Of a DNA stretch of 44,192 nt, positions 9,701 through 16,454 are shown one piece after another. The notes under the pieces were generated by a model. It was given only the letters and a program-made list of their open reading frames with translations. It ran no database searches and was not told the origin of the DNA. The position numbers and the translations under genes are program-made. Each line of letters begins with the position of its first letter. Positions within the stretch are counted from its first letter, which is position 1. The stretch comes from Ruminococcus flavefaciens (GTDB lineage: Bacteria; Bacillota; Clostridia; Oscillospirales; Ruminococcaceae): assembly GCF_900116855.1 (NCBI RefSeq), contig NZ_UETD01000016.1, positions 46,221 through 90,412 on the forward strand, in the 5' to 3' direction.

Positions 9701-11490
9701 CTCGGCTCCTCGCCCGAAGCGTATGCCAGTCCGAGAGTATCATCGCCCACAACAAGGTCATATCTTGTGCTGTCGGGAATGGTCTCGCCGCCATAGCTTA
9801 TGTCTCCGCTGACAGCCTTCCTTACCATATCGGCTGAGGTCACCGCCATTGCGGGAGCGCCCTTTCTCGCGGTGGTCTTCTTCACGGAAACTCCCAGATC
9901 GTAGGTCACTACCTGTCCGTTGAAAAGATTTCCCGAAAGGAGCTTCTTTGCCGTATTTGTACCGGGGTCTGTATGATTGCCGTTTTCATACTTTGAGCCG
10001 TTGCTCTTGTCAAATGCTATATGCTCGGGGTCATAGAACTGATCGCCGTAATCGGGTACGGAAATAACAGTTCCCTCGTCGATATCCCCCGACTCAAATG
10101 CAGTCTTGGCGGTATCGTCCTTGTACTCCGACTCCTTCTCGTCATTGTAGAGAACTCTTGATACGCCTGTGAACCTGAGGATATTGTCCTCGGGCTCGTC
10201 GGTTATCTTGCTCCTGAGTACGCCAACGCGATAGTTTGCGGAATAACTGTTTATATCGCCTTTTCTGTTCTTGTATTCGTAGAAGCCCAGCCGCTCCACG
10301 CCGTTTATCACCTGAGTTGTCAGGGTAACGGGATTGCCGTTCCTGTCAAGAACAGACACATCGGAGGGAGTAACTCCCTCGGGAAGATCAAGGGCTATGA
10401 ACAGATCGGAGTCATGAACTCCTCTTGCGTTCTTCTCCTGATTGAGCTTTACATTGAAGTTGTACCATGAGTACTTATTGTTAAGGTCCTCAGCCTCGAG
10501 AGCTGTGACCTCCCTGCCGCTTACTTCTATATCGACTTCGTCATGCTTTGAGAAGTACTCGAAGTCGAGGGTATTTGTAGCCACAGGCTCTCCGTCATAA
10601 GCCAGCACGGGAACTCCGTACTGTGCTGAACCGGAAACGGGCGTACCCATAACGGGCCCGTCCAGAGGCTCTCCGTTTTCGTCAACTCTTATGTAATCGC
10701 CGTCTGAGTTTTTGAAAAGTCTGTTGCCGCTGCTGTCGCGGTAGTAGCCGTCGCTGTCTATGAGGAGACCGTTCCGCGGATCGTCCTCATTATCGGGAAT
10801 GATCCCAAGCAGCACGCCGTTTTCGTCCTTGCGTGCATATCTTCCGTCGGCGTCTCTTAGATAGCCGTCCTCGTCTATGACATTTCCGTCCTCGTCAAGG
10901 AGCTGACCGTAGGAGTCTCTGCTATACCTGTTTATCTCATAGTCAGCGCTTATAGTCCTCATGAAGTGCTGCAAGGTCTCGTCGTCGCCCTCCTCAAGAG
11001 CCACTGCGTCACGGGAATTTATCTCCCAGTGGAGAGTCGAGAGCACCTGCTTGGTTATAGGTCTCTTGTTCACAAGAACGTAGCTGCTGCCGTCAGCAGC
11101 CATGCTTACGACCTCCCAGTTCTCGGCGAAAACAGGGTCATCGACCGCAAGGAACAGTCTGCCGTCACGCCTGAGCCCTGCAAGGCTGGAGATATTCAGC
11201 GTGAATTCTCCCGGCATAAGGCTCATTGAATTGGCGTTCTTTATATTTATTCCCAGATAGATATAATCGCGCCTGCTCTCCTCATCATAGATGACATAAG
11301 GGTTCTCGGCGTTGCCCGAGTTGTCCTCCTTACGCCATGTCAGTGATGCGGAATACTTCTCTCCCTCATCGGAAAGCTCCTCTGCAAAGCCGTTTACAGC
11401 CTCCATGACGGAGCTGCTCCCCAGCATCACAGCAATGCTCAGCATAAGCGCTATAAATCTGAAAAATACATTTCTTCTGTTAGCAGTCAA
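3727..11490 (-). CDS. Giant secreted surface protein with SpaA/Cna-B domains and BspA-like repeats
   Basis: About 2,590 residues, presumably an extracellular adhesin or fibre component. I choose a TTG start at 11,490 because GGGAGGGAG lies 7 bases upstream and the signal peptide then begins correctly (TANRRNVFFRF, hydrophobic stretch, FAEE); an in-frame ATG at 11,544 lies inside the preceding gene. Residue positions below count from that ATG. After a long N-terminal beta-rich region comes an Asp/Gly stretch (about 203-295), then five consecutive SpaA/Cna-B prealbumin-like domains (about 1236-1348, 1398-1480, 1527-1620, 1676-1760, 1795-1877). Each has an early Lys and a late E-x3-P-x-G-[YF] motif, as expected for Lys-Asn/Asp isopeptide bonds. 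A sixth diverged unit starts near 1910. About 2445-2560 holds DUF285/BspA-like units (NWDTSSVTDMEGMF). No LPXTG signal or C-terminal membrane segment is present. Last gene of the SipW operon. Confidence 0.88.
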   Translation of the reverse strand: MTANRRNVFFRFIALMLSIAVMLGSSSVMEAVNGFAEELSDEGEKYSASLTWRKEDNSGNAENPYVIYDEESRRDYIYLGINIKNANSMSLMPGEFTLNISSLAGLRRDGRLFLAVDDPVFAENWEVVSMAADGSSYVLVNKRPITKQVLSTLHWEINSRDAVALEEGDDETLQHFMRTISADYEINRYSRDSYGQLLDEDGNVIDEDGYLRDADGRYARKDENGVLLGIIPDNEDDPRNGLLIDSDGYYRDSSGNRLFKNSDGDYIRVDENGEPLDGPVMGTPVSGSAQYGVPVLAYDGEPVATNTLDFEYFSKHDEVDIEVSGREVTALEAEDLNNKYSWYNFNVKLNQEKNARGVHDSDLFIALDLPEGVTPSDVSVLDRNGNPVTLTTQVINGVERLGFYEYKNRKGDINSYSANYRVGVLRSKITDEPEDNILRFTGVSRVLYNDEKESEYKDDTAKTAFESGDIDEGTVISVPDYGDQFYDPEHIAFDKSNGSKYENGNHTDPGTNTAKKLLSGNLFNGQVVTYDLGVSVKKTTARKGAPAMAVTSADMVRKAVSGDISYGGETIPDSTRYDLVVGDDTLGLAYASGEEPRVLDKGEYTILNVVIPAGIFHASDAPDGEYSEGDGYDYELYVSNDGGETFAKTAEGVTSKTAAQTVSVGGDAFYLVIKDLDKVVDNKKFRTNIKFTLDPDKEENQILLRSDSTFEESAARVVNYGYMQMIYEKDGRLYDLAAGTERYSNSVNGNSVIEDTVNSRTGDLESGAYLRRSYSNVYLRTDVTELTSRTEFTTPLARGRHWDDDTAGSMDRWYGTVTTKGTLVSENPGTLKKFTVSAALPKYLELRDPTLASVRESMVFSGTDFGNKAAFSADILTSENTTFRLVENADGTKTIEVDFDFTGNPLLASALTSVEFSYDVYAEDDNPYINRGNPFRVNSFTRLGDQGRKVTVGSGWNNGSLLDSRTVTSRADSYIGTTDIVMRTELDKRVLTEFSSGLYVHSSMVRGSTEENPSDYTYRLGFHIYGSENGSLKEAVLIDRLEDHRKNGDPDSGYNTQWRGTLRYVDIGEAYDKMGMPENARVYYTTDENAYITDRAMTSEQAADMTAHLDAANGWKLMESSDSRIWTVPDSETEDVYAIAAVLITSADTKASMDSIGGGYVFNSAVYVNMEAPEASDETISRMAVNSFSAMTTIDAFEEGTSDDYGYDDSNETYVTLLNSLKIKKVDYDNRSKGLSGAKFEVLTFNTPKTMAEYNADNDSFRLDEIGAVQYTVFDENTYTYSRKVISELEVDPKGIIELNLPPGFYFIRETETPKGYDGDCELYYLIYFDDKGRATLKNTYDITEDDMLEEFSSGAMLVDDTDGVQGLISVRNRANTFGKAEFTKEDSDSGKALEGAEFRLMRYDDNGELQTVGVRYDNSDRSYHCDENGTDTITSDEDGRFAVSGLTVGTYALEETKVPTGYSEPDSFTAFQVRLGNIGADGMVDLTDEGQLRDVSVIGNKEIRSELRLVKHDENEPDQEKNLAGARYSLYQLKDISEFSDFTDEEAFLAAAKSEIYGWDGKKTLTYWTKTNKELITDASGAGTIDEVLFGTYFLYEELAPSGYKRNNNRNGYISSDAFVDEGIFTVSAESAASHANAADKTFSVTHNDVRKKGKAQIQKLSAADGTPLAGARFALLKKLGDTQNPPPLSNYDQLADKDSYDTVIYHSGSYDFPTDSDGWTKVIDNLDWGTYYFKEISAPIGFELSSETREFRISAKTSGSVNRLFMDDDPKSGSAVLEKYEKDRPEVKLAGAKFGLLRKLADGTSKRCSVILSGGVYRIADSTDAGAVTELITDADGKISVEGLEWGTYEFIETEPPQGYAAAVVDSFTVDRDSCGSQIYRKCEEPRAKANILIDKVLPEGVDYSDAFGTPTFIFRITEINSMTDHTPKANGMTYTEFMSFAEGDTEGHTSVSVAQGVYMIEEVSVSRYEFMQLRTVDSDTNISSYSPAAGTAQTDSKIAYCDLREEPGSDTVPQYRAEYSNKIERYDTLSHVTAAQNRFPAANRYITGLRAVYDGFVPVSGAETSTYRIPLDDIVISRTDSKDETEILTAAQKAALTYTGNDGYSVQLVNDGGTYYLEVPNTKDYSLAGRSITVTDGTNGIAAELQISYEGAKSDIKKYVTLRQDSDNCSVFGEDETSADVIFTKSADTGDITSNMSDPGNKLNIIAPGYKFMYWQYEDEDGQLTDMIFNNEQEIQDFIFSSENEGVSTFTFVAQLEYVPRTMAKFLVGSNNGFDNKSKNQNGADIKSRMSWLCARDDDSTYTSSLDPEQSGVRKGYAIDWRLASIQHCTESDYQRDLANGLIYREVYLSPAEGAADYDPEYPVPVKGYTVLDPATDMYTLYIFTEGIDSKILLPSNCYNMFIKVRKIKDLSGLEYWDTSQVTNMKQMFKDLALYSNTTADTPIDMTPIQNWDTSSVTDMEGMFYNSNSQRVYYTGFDLSNWDLSNVTKMNDMFRGSYNTHLSEIMFGGELTNVQTMQNIFSGVQGQVDAAALISTWKLKGSRLLTQGNTARSTGKTDIAGTYTTADGVTVTINSSGQMSFSNY

Positions 11491-11522
11491 TCTTCTCCCT
11501 CCCTTCGAGAGATAATTCACCT

Positions 11523-12191
11523 TCAATTCAGGAAGGCATTCCATGCGGAGGCATAGTCCGCGTAAGTCTTTGCCTGACCGCTTTCCTCATATACGCAGTC
11601 CACCGATTCCGCATAGACCACAAGGTCAAGGGACTCGGGAGCCTCCCCTGTCTTTATCATTACATTCGTGAACAGGTCGGGAGTACTCTCCCCTACCTTC
11701 ACGGGTTCCTTATAATAGAAATATCCTCTGAGCTTTTCGCTGCTGTCGTCATCGGGGACGAATATCCATTCTCCGTCCCGACTGTTGAGCATATTCACAA
11801 AGCTCTGCGTGTGGAGCGTCCTGCCGTTGTCATCGGTCTGTGTATCCCCTGAAAGCTCCGCGTCCCTTACGGCGCTGTAATAGTTCACGCCGTCTGCGGA
11901 GTAATATGACTCTGCTGCTGTGCGGGAGTCGGGAAAGTCCGCGTAAACTCTCACATAGCAGTCCACATTGCCCGTATTGGCGACAGCGACCTCCTTGGTA
12001 TAATAGTTGTTGGAATTGCTTGAAAGGTCGGAAGGCTTCGGAAAGTTCTCCGTGACCGTTATCTTGTCGTGGGCGACCTCCACGGTATTCTCGGCATCGT
12101 CGGAAGCTCCGAGATATGCCATAATGCCCCCTGCCGCCGCAAGCACGGCGAGCAGAACAGCCGAGCCCGTTAAGACTTTTCTTTTTTTCAT
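11523..12191 (-). CDS. TasA-like protein with SipW-cognate signal peptide (third copy)
   Basis: A 222-residue exported protein of the TasA/camelysin type. The start at 12,191 (MKKRKVLTG) is chosen because GGAGG lies just upstream; the longer open frame to 12,323 overlaps the previous gene. The signal region has a basic start, a hydrophobic core of about 20 residues and a MAYLGASDD junction, the arrangement processed by SipW. The mature part resembles TasA in its beta-rich composition and in VANTGNVDCYVRVYADF; the C-terminal YADYASAWNAFL is seen in many such proteins. It lies 13 bases after the second TasA-like gene and 32 bases before the giant protein's start. Likely role: subunit or anchor of a surface fibre. 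The family is assigned from the signal peptide and motifs, so the exact function is open. Confidence 0.8.
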   Translation of the reverse strand: MKKRKVLTGSAVLLAVLAAAGGIMAYLGASDDAENTVEVAHDKITVTENFPKPSDLSSNSNNYYTKEVAVANTGNVDCYVRVYADFPDSRTAAESYYSADGVNYYSAVRDAELSGDTQTDDNGRTLHTQSFVNMLNSRDGEWIFVPDDDSSEKLRGYFYYKEPVKVGESTPDLFTNVMIKTGEAPESLDLVVYAESVDCVYEESGQAKTYADYASAWNAFLN

Positions 12192-12204
12192 ATCCCGCCT
12201 CCGC

Positions 12205-12900
12205 TCAGTTCTGTTTGTTTCTGCATATCTCAAATATGTCCCTGAGATTTTGTTCCGAAAGGCTGCCGCTCTCGGGAAGTCCGCTGACTCCGTCGAGACT
12301 GTCTGCCTGTATCCCGTAGGCATTTACGGGTATCTTCAGCTTTGTACCGCCCTCTATCTCCTCCTCGATGAACTTTCTGAGTGCGAATTTATCGAAAAGG
12401 CTTATGGTCTCATCTCCCGATGAGAGCGCGGAGCTGTATCCGAAAACGTAAGTGTCCTCCTTTTCGGCTGAGGTCTTTTCAAGGAATACCCAGCCGTCGG
12501 ATGAGGAGGTGCTGCTGTTATATGCGAAATTATCACTGCCGCTGACAGTCTGTGCTCCGCTGCCGCCGAAGAAGCTGAAAAGCTCCTGCAAGGACTTAGC
12601 CGCCGAGGGCTTTCCGTCGCTGCCAAGCAGGGTTATCTCCCCCTTAGGCACCTTTACCTCAAGGAAAACGAACTCGTCGTTTACTCCCGTATTCTTCACG
12701 GTGGGGTCCTTATCCAGCTTCACGTCTGCACGGGCAAGCTGTCCGTCGGTGAAGTGCTCCTCATTGAGCTCCAGTGAAACGTTACCCACAGTGAAAACGT
12801 TGTTTTTAGTATCGTAATCGGTGAAGTAGGCAACGGCAAGGCTGCACAGCACCAGCAAAGAACCTGCTGCGGCAGCAGCTATGAGCTTTTTCTTATCCAT
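12205..12900 (-). CDS. TasA-like protein with SipW-cognate signal peptide (second copy)
   Basis: 231 residues. It starts MDKKKLIAAAAAGSLL, followed by VAYFTDYDTKNNVFTVGNVS, the characteristic junction of SipW-dependent TasA/CalY-like proteins, and then the core block KDPTVKNTGVNDEFVFLEV. These proteins are cleaved by SipW and assemble into extracellular fibres in Bacillus; the same role is inferred here. A GGGGGTGA ribosome site lies 8 bases before the ATG. It sits 17 bases after the signal peptidase gene, which places enzyme and substrate in one transcript. Confidence 0.85.
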   Translation of the reverse strand: MDKKKLIAAAAAGSLLVLCSLAVAYFTDYDTKNNVFTVGNVSLELNEEHFTDGQLARADVKLDKDPTVKNTGVNDEFVFLEVKVPKGEITLLGSDGKPSAAKSLQELFSFFGGSGAQTVSGSDNFAYNSSTSSSDGWVFLEKTSAEKEDTYVFGYSSALSSGDETISLFDKFALRKFIEEEIEGGTKLKIPVNAYGIQADSLDGVSGLPESGSLSEQNLRDIFEICRNKQN

Positions 12901-12917
12901 ATGCCTTTCACCCCCTG

Positions 12918-13430
12918 TTATTTCTTCTTTTTCTCCTTTTTTTCGGAGACAGCGGCACCGAAAAGTATGAATGCCGCCAGTACTGCCGCCGCTGTTATCA
13001 GTCCTCGGCGAGTGTGTACAAATCTGATAATATAACCAATCTTTGGTATGGAGAACACTGTCCTCCCCACAAAGTTTTCATCTGTGACGAGAGCTGAGTC
13101 CTCGGTGTTGTTGGCGTCGCCCTTGGTGACTATGCCATCGGGCGTTATACTGACAGCCCTGTGTGTCACGAGTGTATCGCTGCCTGCTTTAAAAGCGATT
13201 ATGTCGTTCTTTGCCACATCCTTGAAGGAAGCGTGCTGATCGACTATACAAACGCTGCCCACATGGATAGCAGGCTCCATCGAGCCCGAAATCACAGCGT
13301 AGGGACGTATGCCGCATATCCACAGCACAGCGACTATAGCCGCAAGAGCTATGATCAGTGTAGCTATAATGTCATATATACGCCTTATGATGCTCATAAG
13401 GGAAAGCCCCTGCTTTTTTTCCTCCATCAT
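12918..13430 (-). CDS. sipW: SipW-type (ER-type) signal peptidase I
   Basis: A 170-residue membrane protease that removes signal peptides from the TasA-like neighbours. The catalytic Ser is in SGSMEP (Ser50). As in archaeal and eukaryotic ER-type enzymes the general base is His (VTHRAV, His90) instead of Lys, and the KGDANN motif (103-108) is typical of SipW. There is one N-terminal membrane segment (about 20-42), a second near the C-terminus (about 143-163), and a Lys-rich cytosolic tail. Its ATG overlaps the TGA of the first TasA-like gene (ATGA, 13,427-13,430), so translation is coupled; a second ATG follows directly and no good separate ribosome site is visible. Confidence 0.93.
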   Translation of the reverse strand: MMEEKKQGLSLMSIIRRIYDIIATLIIALAAIVAVLWICGIRPYAVISGSMEPAIHVGSVCIVDQHASFKDVAKNDIIAFKAGSDTLVTHRAVSITPDGIVTKGDANNTEDSALVTDENFVGRTVFSIPKIGYIIRFVHTRRGLITAAAVLAAFILFGAAVSEKKEKKKK

Positions 13431-14146
13431 GTTCCATCACCGAGTCCGTTGAGCACCTGCCAGACCTTTTCGGGATCGGTCTCTGTTTCTGAATCGGACT
13501 TCAGGTATTCCGTCTGTATCCCACGAGCGGAAACCATTACATTTACAGACCTGTTCTCGATAAAGGGCTCTGTGTCGGAAATGCTCTCACGGGCATTGCA
13601 GAACTTTATGCTGTCAAAGAGCTGACCCGTTACCGCCTCGGGAGGAACAGCCTCCATGGAATCCGGGTCGGCTCCCACATAGGCGTAGGTATAAGTGAAG
13701 GTTTTGTTCTCCTCGTCCTTCGAGGGACTTCCGCTTAGCTCCAGCCAGCCGTCGCTGACTGTCTGTGCAGGTGTTGCGGTGCTGTCGAAAGCAGGCTCTT
13801 TGCCGCTGCACACGAATTTCACCACAGGGAGAGAAAGTTTAGCTGCACCCGTACCGTCAAGGCTCTCGGTAATTAGCTCGTCATAGTACGGCACAGTCAC
13901 CTCAACGAAAACAAATGCGTCAACTTCGCCCTTGTTGCGGACCTGCGGGTCTTTAGGGAGCTCCTCATTGGGAACGACGCTGTCATGGTCGGGAGTCCAG
14001 TGAGGCTCCTCAAGAACTATATCGAACCTGCCGGGCTGAAATCGGTTCGTTATATCATCGGACGAGGAAAGCATTGCGGACATAGCCGCTATAAGCAGCA
14101 GAACACCTGCGGAGAGCATTAGAAGAATACGTTTTTTCGGTGTCAT
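13427..14146 (-). CDS. TasA-like protein with SipW-cognate signal peptide (first copy)
   Basis: 239 residues. The start at 14,146 (MTPKKRILLML) is supported by AAGGAGGAGG six bases upstream; a longer frame to 14,188 has no such site. The order is a basic start, a hydrophobic core, and SSSDDITNRFQPGRFDIVLEEP, then the conserved TasA-type block KDPQVRNKGEVDAFVFVEV. It is the first gene of the five-gene operon, directly behind a near-consensus promoter, and overlaps sipW by four bases. It is closer to the second TasA-like copy than to the third by the KDP-V-N block. It probably forms or caps a surface fibre. Confidence 0.85.
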   Translation of the reverse strand: MTPKKRILLMLSAGVLLLIAAMSAMLSSSDDITNRFQPGRFDIVLEEPHWTPDHDSVVPNEELPKDPQVRNKGEVDAFVFVEVTVPYYDELITESLDGTGAAKLSLPVVKFVCSGKEPAFDSTATPAQTVSDGWLELSGSPSKDEENKTFTYTYAYVGADPDSMEAVPPEAVTGQLFDSIKFCNARESISDTEPFIENRSVNVMVSARGIQTEYLKSDSETETDPEKVWQVLNGLGDGT

Positions 14147-14202
14147 TTTCCTCCTCCTTTCTATATACAAAAGAGACCAAAATCGCATGGTTATCCAATG
14201 AT

Positions 14203-14231
14203 ATTATATCACTTTTCCGCTGGCTTTTCAA
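14203..14231 (-). promoter_or_regulatory. Consensus sigma-A promoter of the SipW/TasA/giant-protein operon
   Basis: The minus strand reads TTGAAA (14,226-14,231), 17 bases, TATAAT (14,203-14,208). It lies 57 bases upstream of the first TasA-like start. No other promoter of this quality is seen up to the operon's end, so all five genes are probably one transcript. Confidence 0.8.
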
Positions 14232-14736
14232 GAAAAAACAGTGGTTTAGAATAAAGAATTACCTTTTGTACAACCATGGGCAGCACAGTTTATGGAAGTC
14301 GCACAATTATTGCTCCTAACGCATGGGGCGACAAGAAAAATTTGTGGAACAAACTGTATTGCTAAGAAAAAAGCTCCGGGAGCGCATACAGCCATCCGGT
14401 AGCTTTAAGCAAAAGGTATTGAACTAAAGTAAAAAACAGACCCGCGGCAGAGTCTGTTTTTCAAGTGAGGAAACACAAAGGAGAGGAGTCCCCTTTGTGG
14501 AAGCAGAAATACAATAGTCATACAAGGGGATAGATTGGTTAGGATGTTACTGTTTTTATTTCTGAGATTTTTTATTAAGGGGGTACAACTAAAGTATTTT
14601 CTTTTGCTGCTCATCACAAGCAACGTATAATATGATAATATATTATCAAAGAAAATGCAATAGTTTGTGCATGAAATGTAGTTTTTTAGCGTGAAATGCA
14701 TGGATTTGTTCATGTTTTGTTCATATTCGCGGACTA
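14232..14736. other. Intergenic region with two terminator-like hairpins, no convincing gene
   Basis: About 500 bases between the SipW operon promoter and the next gene. A 29-codon plus-strand frame (14,276-14,365) has no ribosome site, and the longer minus-strand frame over 14,405-14,740 has a composition unlike its neighbours. A mismatched hairpin near 14,373-14,410, followed on the minus strand by six T, and the symmetric hairpin at 14,432-14,461 are the only structures I see; both could end transcription from the gene at 14,737. Confidence 0.5.
14432..14461. terminator. Symmetric hairpin, probable bidirectional terminator
   Basis: AAAAACAGAC (14,432-14,441) pairs perfectly with 14,452-14,461 around a GC-rich loop, giving a T tract at the 3' side on both strands. 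It lies 275 bases after the stop of the minus-strand hypothetical gene, so its user is uncertain. Confidence 0.55.
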
Positions 14737-15267
14737 TCAAACCGTATTTTCAGCCCTGTAATAACCGACTGCTCCGGACTCTCTAAATTTTTGCAAAAAG
14801 CGATATTCAGCCATCTGCTCATCGAAAGAATATGTATGCAGATCCTTCTGACCGAGAGGAAATTCCGAGAACCAGACCTCCATAACCTTTTTATCAACGA
14901 CTCTTGCAGCCCAGTAGGTGGAAGGCTCGCTATAGGGCTCACCGAAAATCAGCATATCCTTCGCTATAAAGGCTCCCTGATATGCGACATAAGAACCATC
15001 AACAGATCGGTCACCGTAAATGAAACGGTCCACACCTTCTTCAGTACCGTTTAAAATAACAGTAAATTCATCTGATAGCTCCATGGCCTTGAAAGCGCTG
15101 GCAGCCCCCGCGTTTAACGAGTGGACGTAGGAACTAAACTGCTTCCTATAGATAGAATTCAGCACTGCAAGCGCCATCGCAGAAACAGCCACCGCTCCGA
15201 TAAGCAGAAGAATTATAAGAAACTTATGCGTCTTTCTTGCGTTTTTCTCATTCCCGTTAGCTGCCAT
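14737..15267 (-). CDS. Hypothetical membrane-anchored extracytoplasmic protein
   Basis: 176 residues, not recognised. A charged N-terminus (about 15 residues) is followed by one hydrophobic segment (about 16-38) and a soluble mixed domain without cysteines, so it is probably a membrane-anchored outside domain. It begins one base after the stop of the acetyltransferase gene and is likely co-expressed with it. No catalytic motif is visible. Confidence 0.75.
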   Translation of the reverse strand: MAANGNEKNARKTHKFLIILLLIGAVAVSAMALAVLNSIYRKQFSSYVHSLNAGAASAFKAMELSDEFTVILNGTEEGVDRFIYGDRSVDGSYVAYQGAFIAKDMLIFGEPYSEPSTYWAARVVDKKVMEVWFSEFPLGQKDLHTYSFDEQMAEYRFLQKFRESGAVGYYRAENTV

Positions 15268-15268
15268 G

Positions 15269-15760
15269 TCACTTTCTCCTCAGATACATGACTTCGCGGA
15301 GCTCCTTGCCCCCGATAACGTCGTTCATATACTCTTCGGTCTTTATAAAGCCATGCTTCTCGTAAAATCTGCGGGCTCTGAAGTTGTCCTCGAGGACCCA
15401 TATAAGTATAGTTGTAAAGCCCAGCAGCTCAAGCTCATCGATGCACTCTTTCAGAAGCATTGCCCCAATACCCTTGCCCATATACTCGGGAAGCAGATAG
15501 ATGGTAACGATCTCGCCGCAGCTGGCAAACTTCTCCCAACGTGACGAACAAAAGCTTGCAGTACCAACAGCCCTGCCGTTATCAAATGCAGCTATCTCCG
15601 TTCTGCCGTTTTTAAGTATATTTCCGCCCCATTTGGACTTTGGTATATTATCAAGGTAGTCCTGCGGTATAATGCCCTTATACGCGAACTGCCAGCTCTT
15701 TTCGTATATTTCTCTTATTTCCTGAAAGTTATCGTTTCCGTTAATGTGTCTGATCTCCAT
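15269..15760 (-). CDS. GNAT-family N-acetyltransferase
   Basis: 163 residues, complete GNAT fold by eye. It has an N-terminal helix pair, the acetyl-CoA motif A region IYLLPEYMGKGIGAMLL (R/QxxGxG/A as MGKGIG) and the C-terminal NFRARRFYEKHGF block. It would transfer an acetyl group from acetyl-CoA to an amine; the substrate cannot be read from sequence. GAGGTGAT precedes the ATG. It is transcribed from its own promoter, divergent from the zinc-ribbon gene, and is followed directly by the membrane-anchored hypothetical gene. Confidence 0.9.
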   Translation of the reverse strand: MEIRHINGNDNFQEIREIYEKSWQFAYKGIIPQDYLDNIPKSKWGGNILKNGRTEIAAFDNGRAVGTASFCSSRWEKFASCGEIVTIYLLPEYMGKGIGAMLLKECIDELELLGFTTILIWVLEDNFRARRFYEKHGFIKTEEYMNDVIGGKELREVMYLRRK

Positions 15761-15800
15761 TTCATCACCTCATTAATTTTTTATATATATTGTTATATTT

Positions 15801-15829
15801 ATTATATCATAGTTGATCAGAAAAATCAA
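15801..15829 (-). promoter_or_regulatory. Promoter of the acetyltransferase operon
   Basis: The minus strand reads TTGATT (15,824-15,829), 17 bases, TATAAT (15,801-15,806), located 41 bases before the acetyltransferase ATG. Confidence 0.7.
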
Positions 15830-15899
15830 CAGCTTCTGAAAATAATACAGAAAACTATTTATTACAACATATTTTGTCATCAAAGTCAACATATTATAC

Positions 15900-15928
15900 T
15901 TGATTTTTTTCTGAGACTGTGTTAATAT
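15900..15928 (+). promoter_or_regulatory. Promoter of the zinc-ribbon gene
   Basis: The plus strand reads TTGATT (15,900-15,905), 17 bases, TAATAT (15,923-15,928), followed by the AAAGGAG ribosome site at 15,942-15,948. It is divergent from the acetyltransferase promoter 70 bases away. Confidence 0.65.
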
Positions 15929-15956
15929 AAAAGAATACACGAAAGGAGTGGTGACT

Positions 15957-16382
15957 ATGGGTACATCATATAAGTATAAATGCGATGAATGCGGCTTTGA
16001 GGAAGAATACTTCGTAGGCGGCAGGCTAATGACCAAGGACTACAAAAAACGTACCGAAGAAGCAGAAGAAGAGCTCAGAAGCGCCGCTCTCTACGGCAAA
16101 TACGGCGAAAGCATACGCCAGCTCGTCAGAAACGAGAGGGACAAAATATACATAAACTGCGATACAGAGCTGTATCAGTGCATGGATTGCAGGCAGTTCT
16201 CCGTGCAGATCGCCAAGGAGATGTTCATGAACAGGAAGGAATTTACCATGTCGGTGGAGTTCCGCCACGAGTGCCCCTCCTGCCACTCCTCTATGCTGAG
16301 AAAAACAAGAGGCTCCATCACATTCTGTCCCAAATGCAAGATGTTCACCGCAAGACTGGTAACGATGGGAAAATTTGAATAA
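15957..16382 (+). CDS. Zinc-ribbon protein with four CxxC knuckles
   Basis: 141 residues from the ATG at 15,957, which lies 8 bases after AAAGGAG; an upstream in-frame GTG at 15,948 overlaps that site and is not used. Four pairs, CDEC near the N-terminus, CMDC in the middle, CPSC and CPKC near the C-terminus, are spaced as two rubredoxin/zinc-ribbon knuckles separated by a charged helical stretch. This suggests a small zinc-binding protein that may bind nucleic acid or protein; no enzyme motif is seen. It is monocistronic, with its own promoter and terminator. It is the last complete gene on the chromosomal side of the island border. Confidence 0.85.
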   Translation: MGTSYKYKCDECGFEEEYFVGGRLMTKDYKKRTEEAEEELRSAALYGKYGESIRQLVRNERDKIYINCDTELYQCMDCRQFSVQIAKEMFMNRKEFTMSVEFRHECPSCHSSMLRKTRGSITFCPKCKMFTARLVTMGKFE

Positions 16383-16388
16383 CAAAAC

Positions 16389-16413
16389 AGGCAGCTCTTT
16401 GAAGCTGCCTTTT
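16389..16413 (+). terminator. Terminator of the zinc-ribbon gene
   Basis: An 8-bp stem (16,389-16,396 with 16,403-16,410) with a 6-base loop, followed by TTTTA, 6 bases after the stop codon. Confidence 0.85.
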
Positions 16414-16420
16414 ATATATC

Positions 16421-16453
16421 AAAACAAAAGCGCCCGCTATTGCAGACGCTTTT
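16421..16453 (-). terminator. Terminator behind the tRNA-Asn 3' fragment
   Basis: AAAAGCG (16,426-16,432) pairs with CGCTTTT (16,447-16,453) with a shorter inner stem, followed on the minus strand by GTTTTG. It stands where the terminator of the original tRNA gene is expected, supporting that this side is the undisturbed chromosome. Confidence 0.65.
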
Positions 16454-16454
16454 T

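Noticed and set aside
4730..11515. Many plus-strand open frames opposite the giant surface protein
   Set aside because: They lie antisense to a continuous, domain-rich gene, have no ribosome sites and no recognisable products; GC-rich coding DNA leaves such frames open by chance.
14276..14365. 29-codon plus-strand peptide
   Set aside because: No ribosome site or promoter, and no support beyond an open frame.
14405..14740. 111-codon minus-strand frame after the membrane-anchored gene
   Set aside because: No ribosome site, runs through a terminator hairpin, and composition is that of AT-rich spacer.
16026..16385. 119-codon minus-strand frame over the zinc-ribbon gene
   Set aside because: The plus strand has the promoter, ribosome site, four CxxC knuckles and terminator; the minus frame is a shadow.
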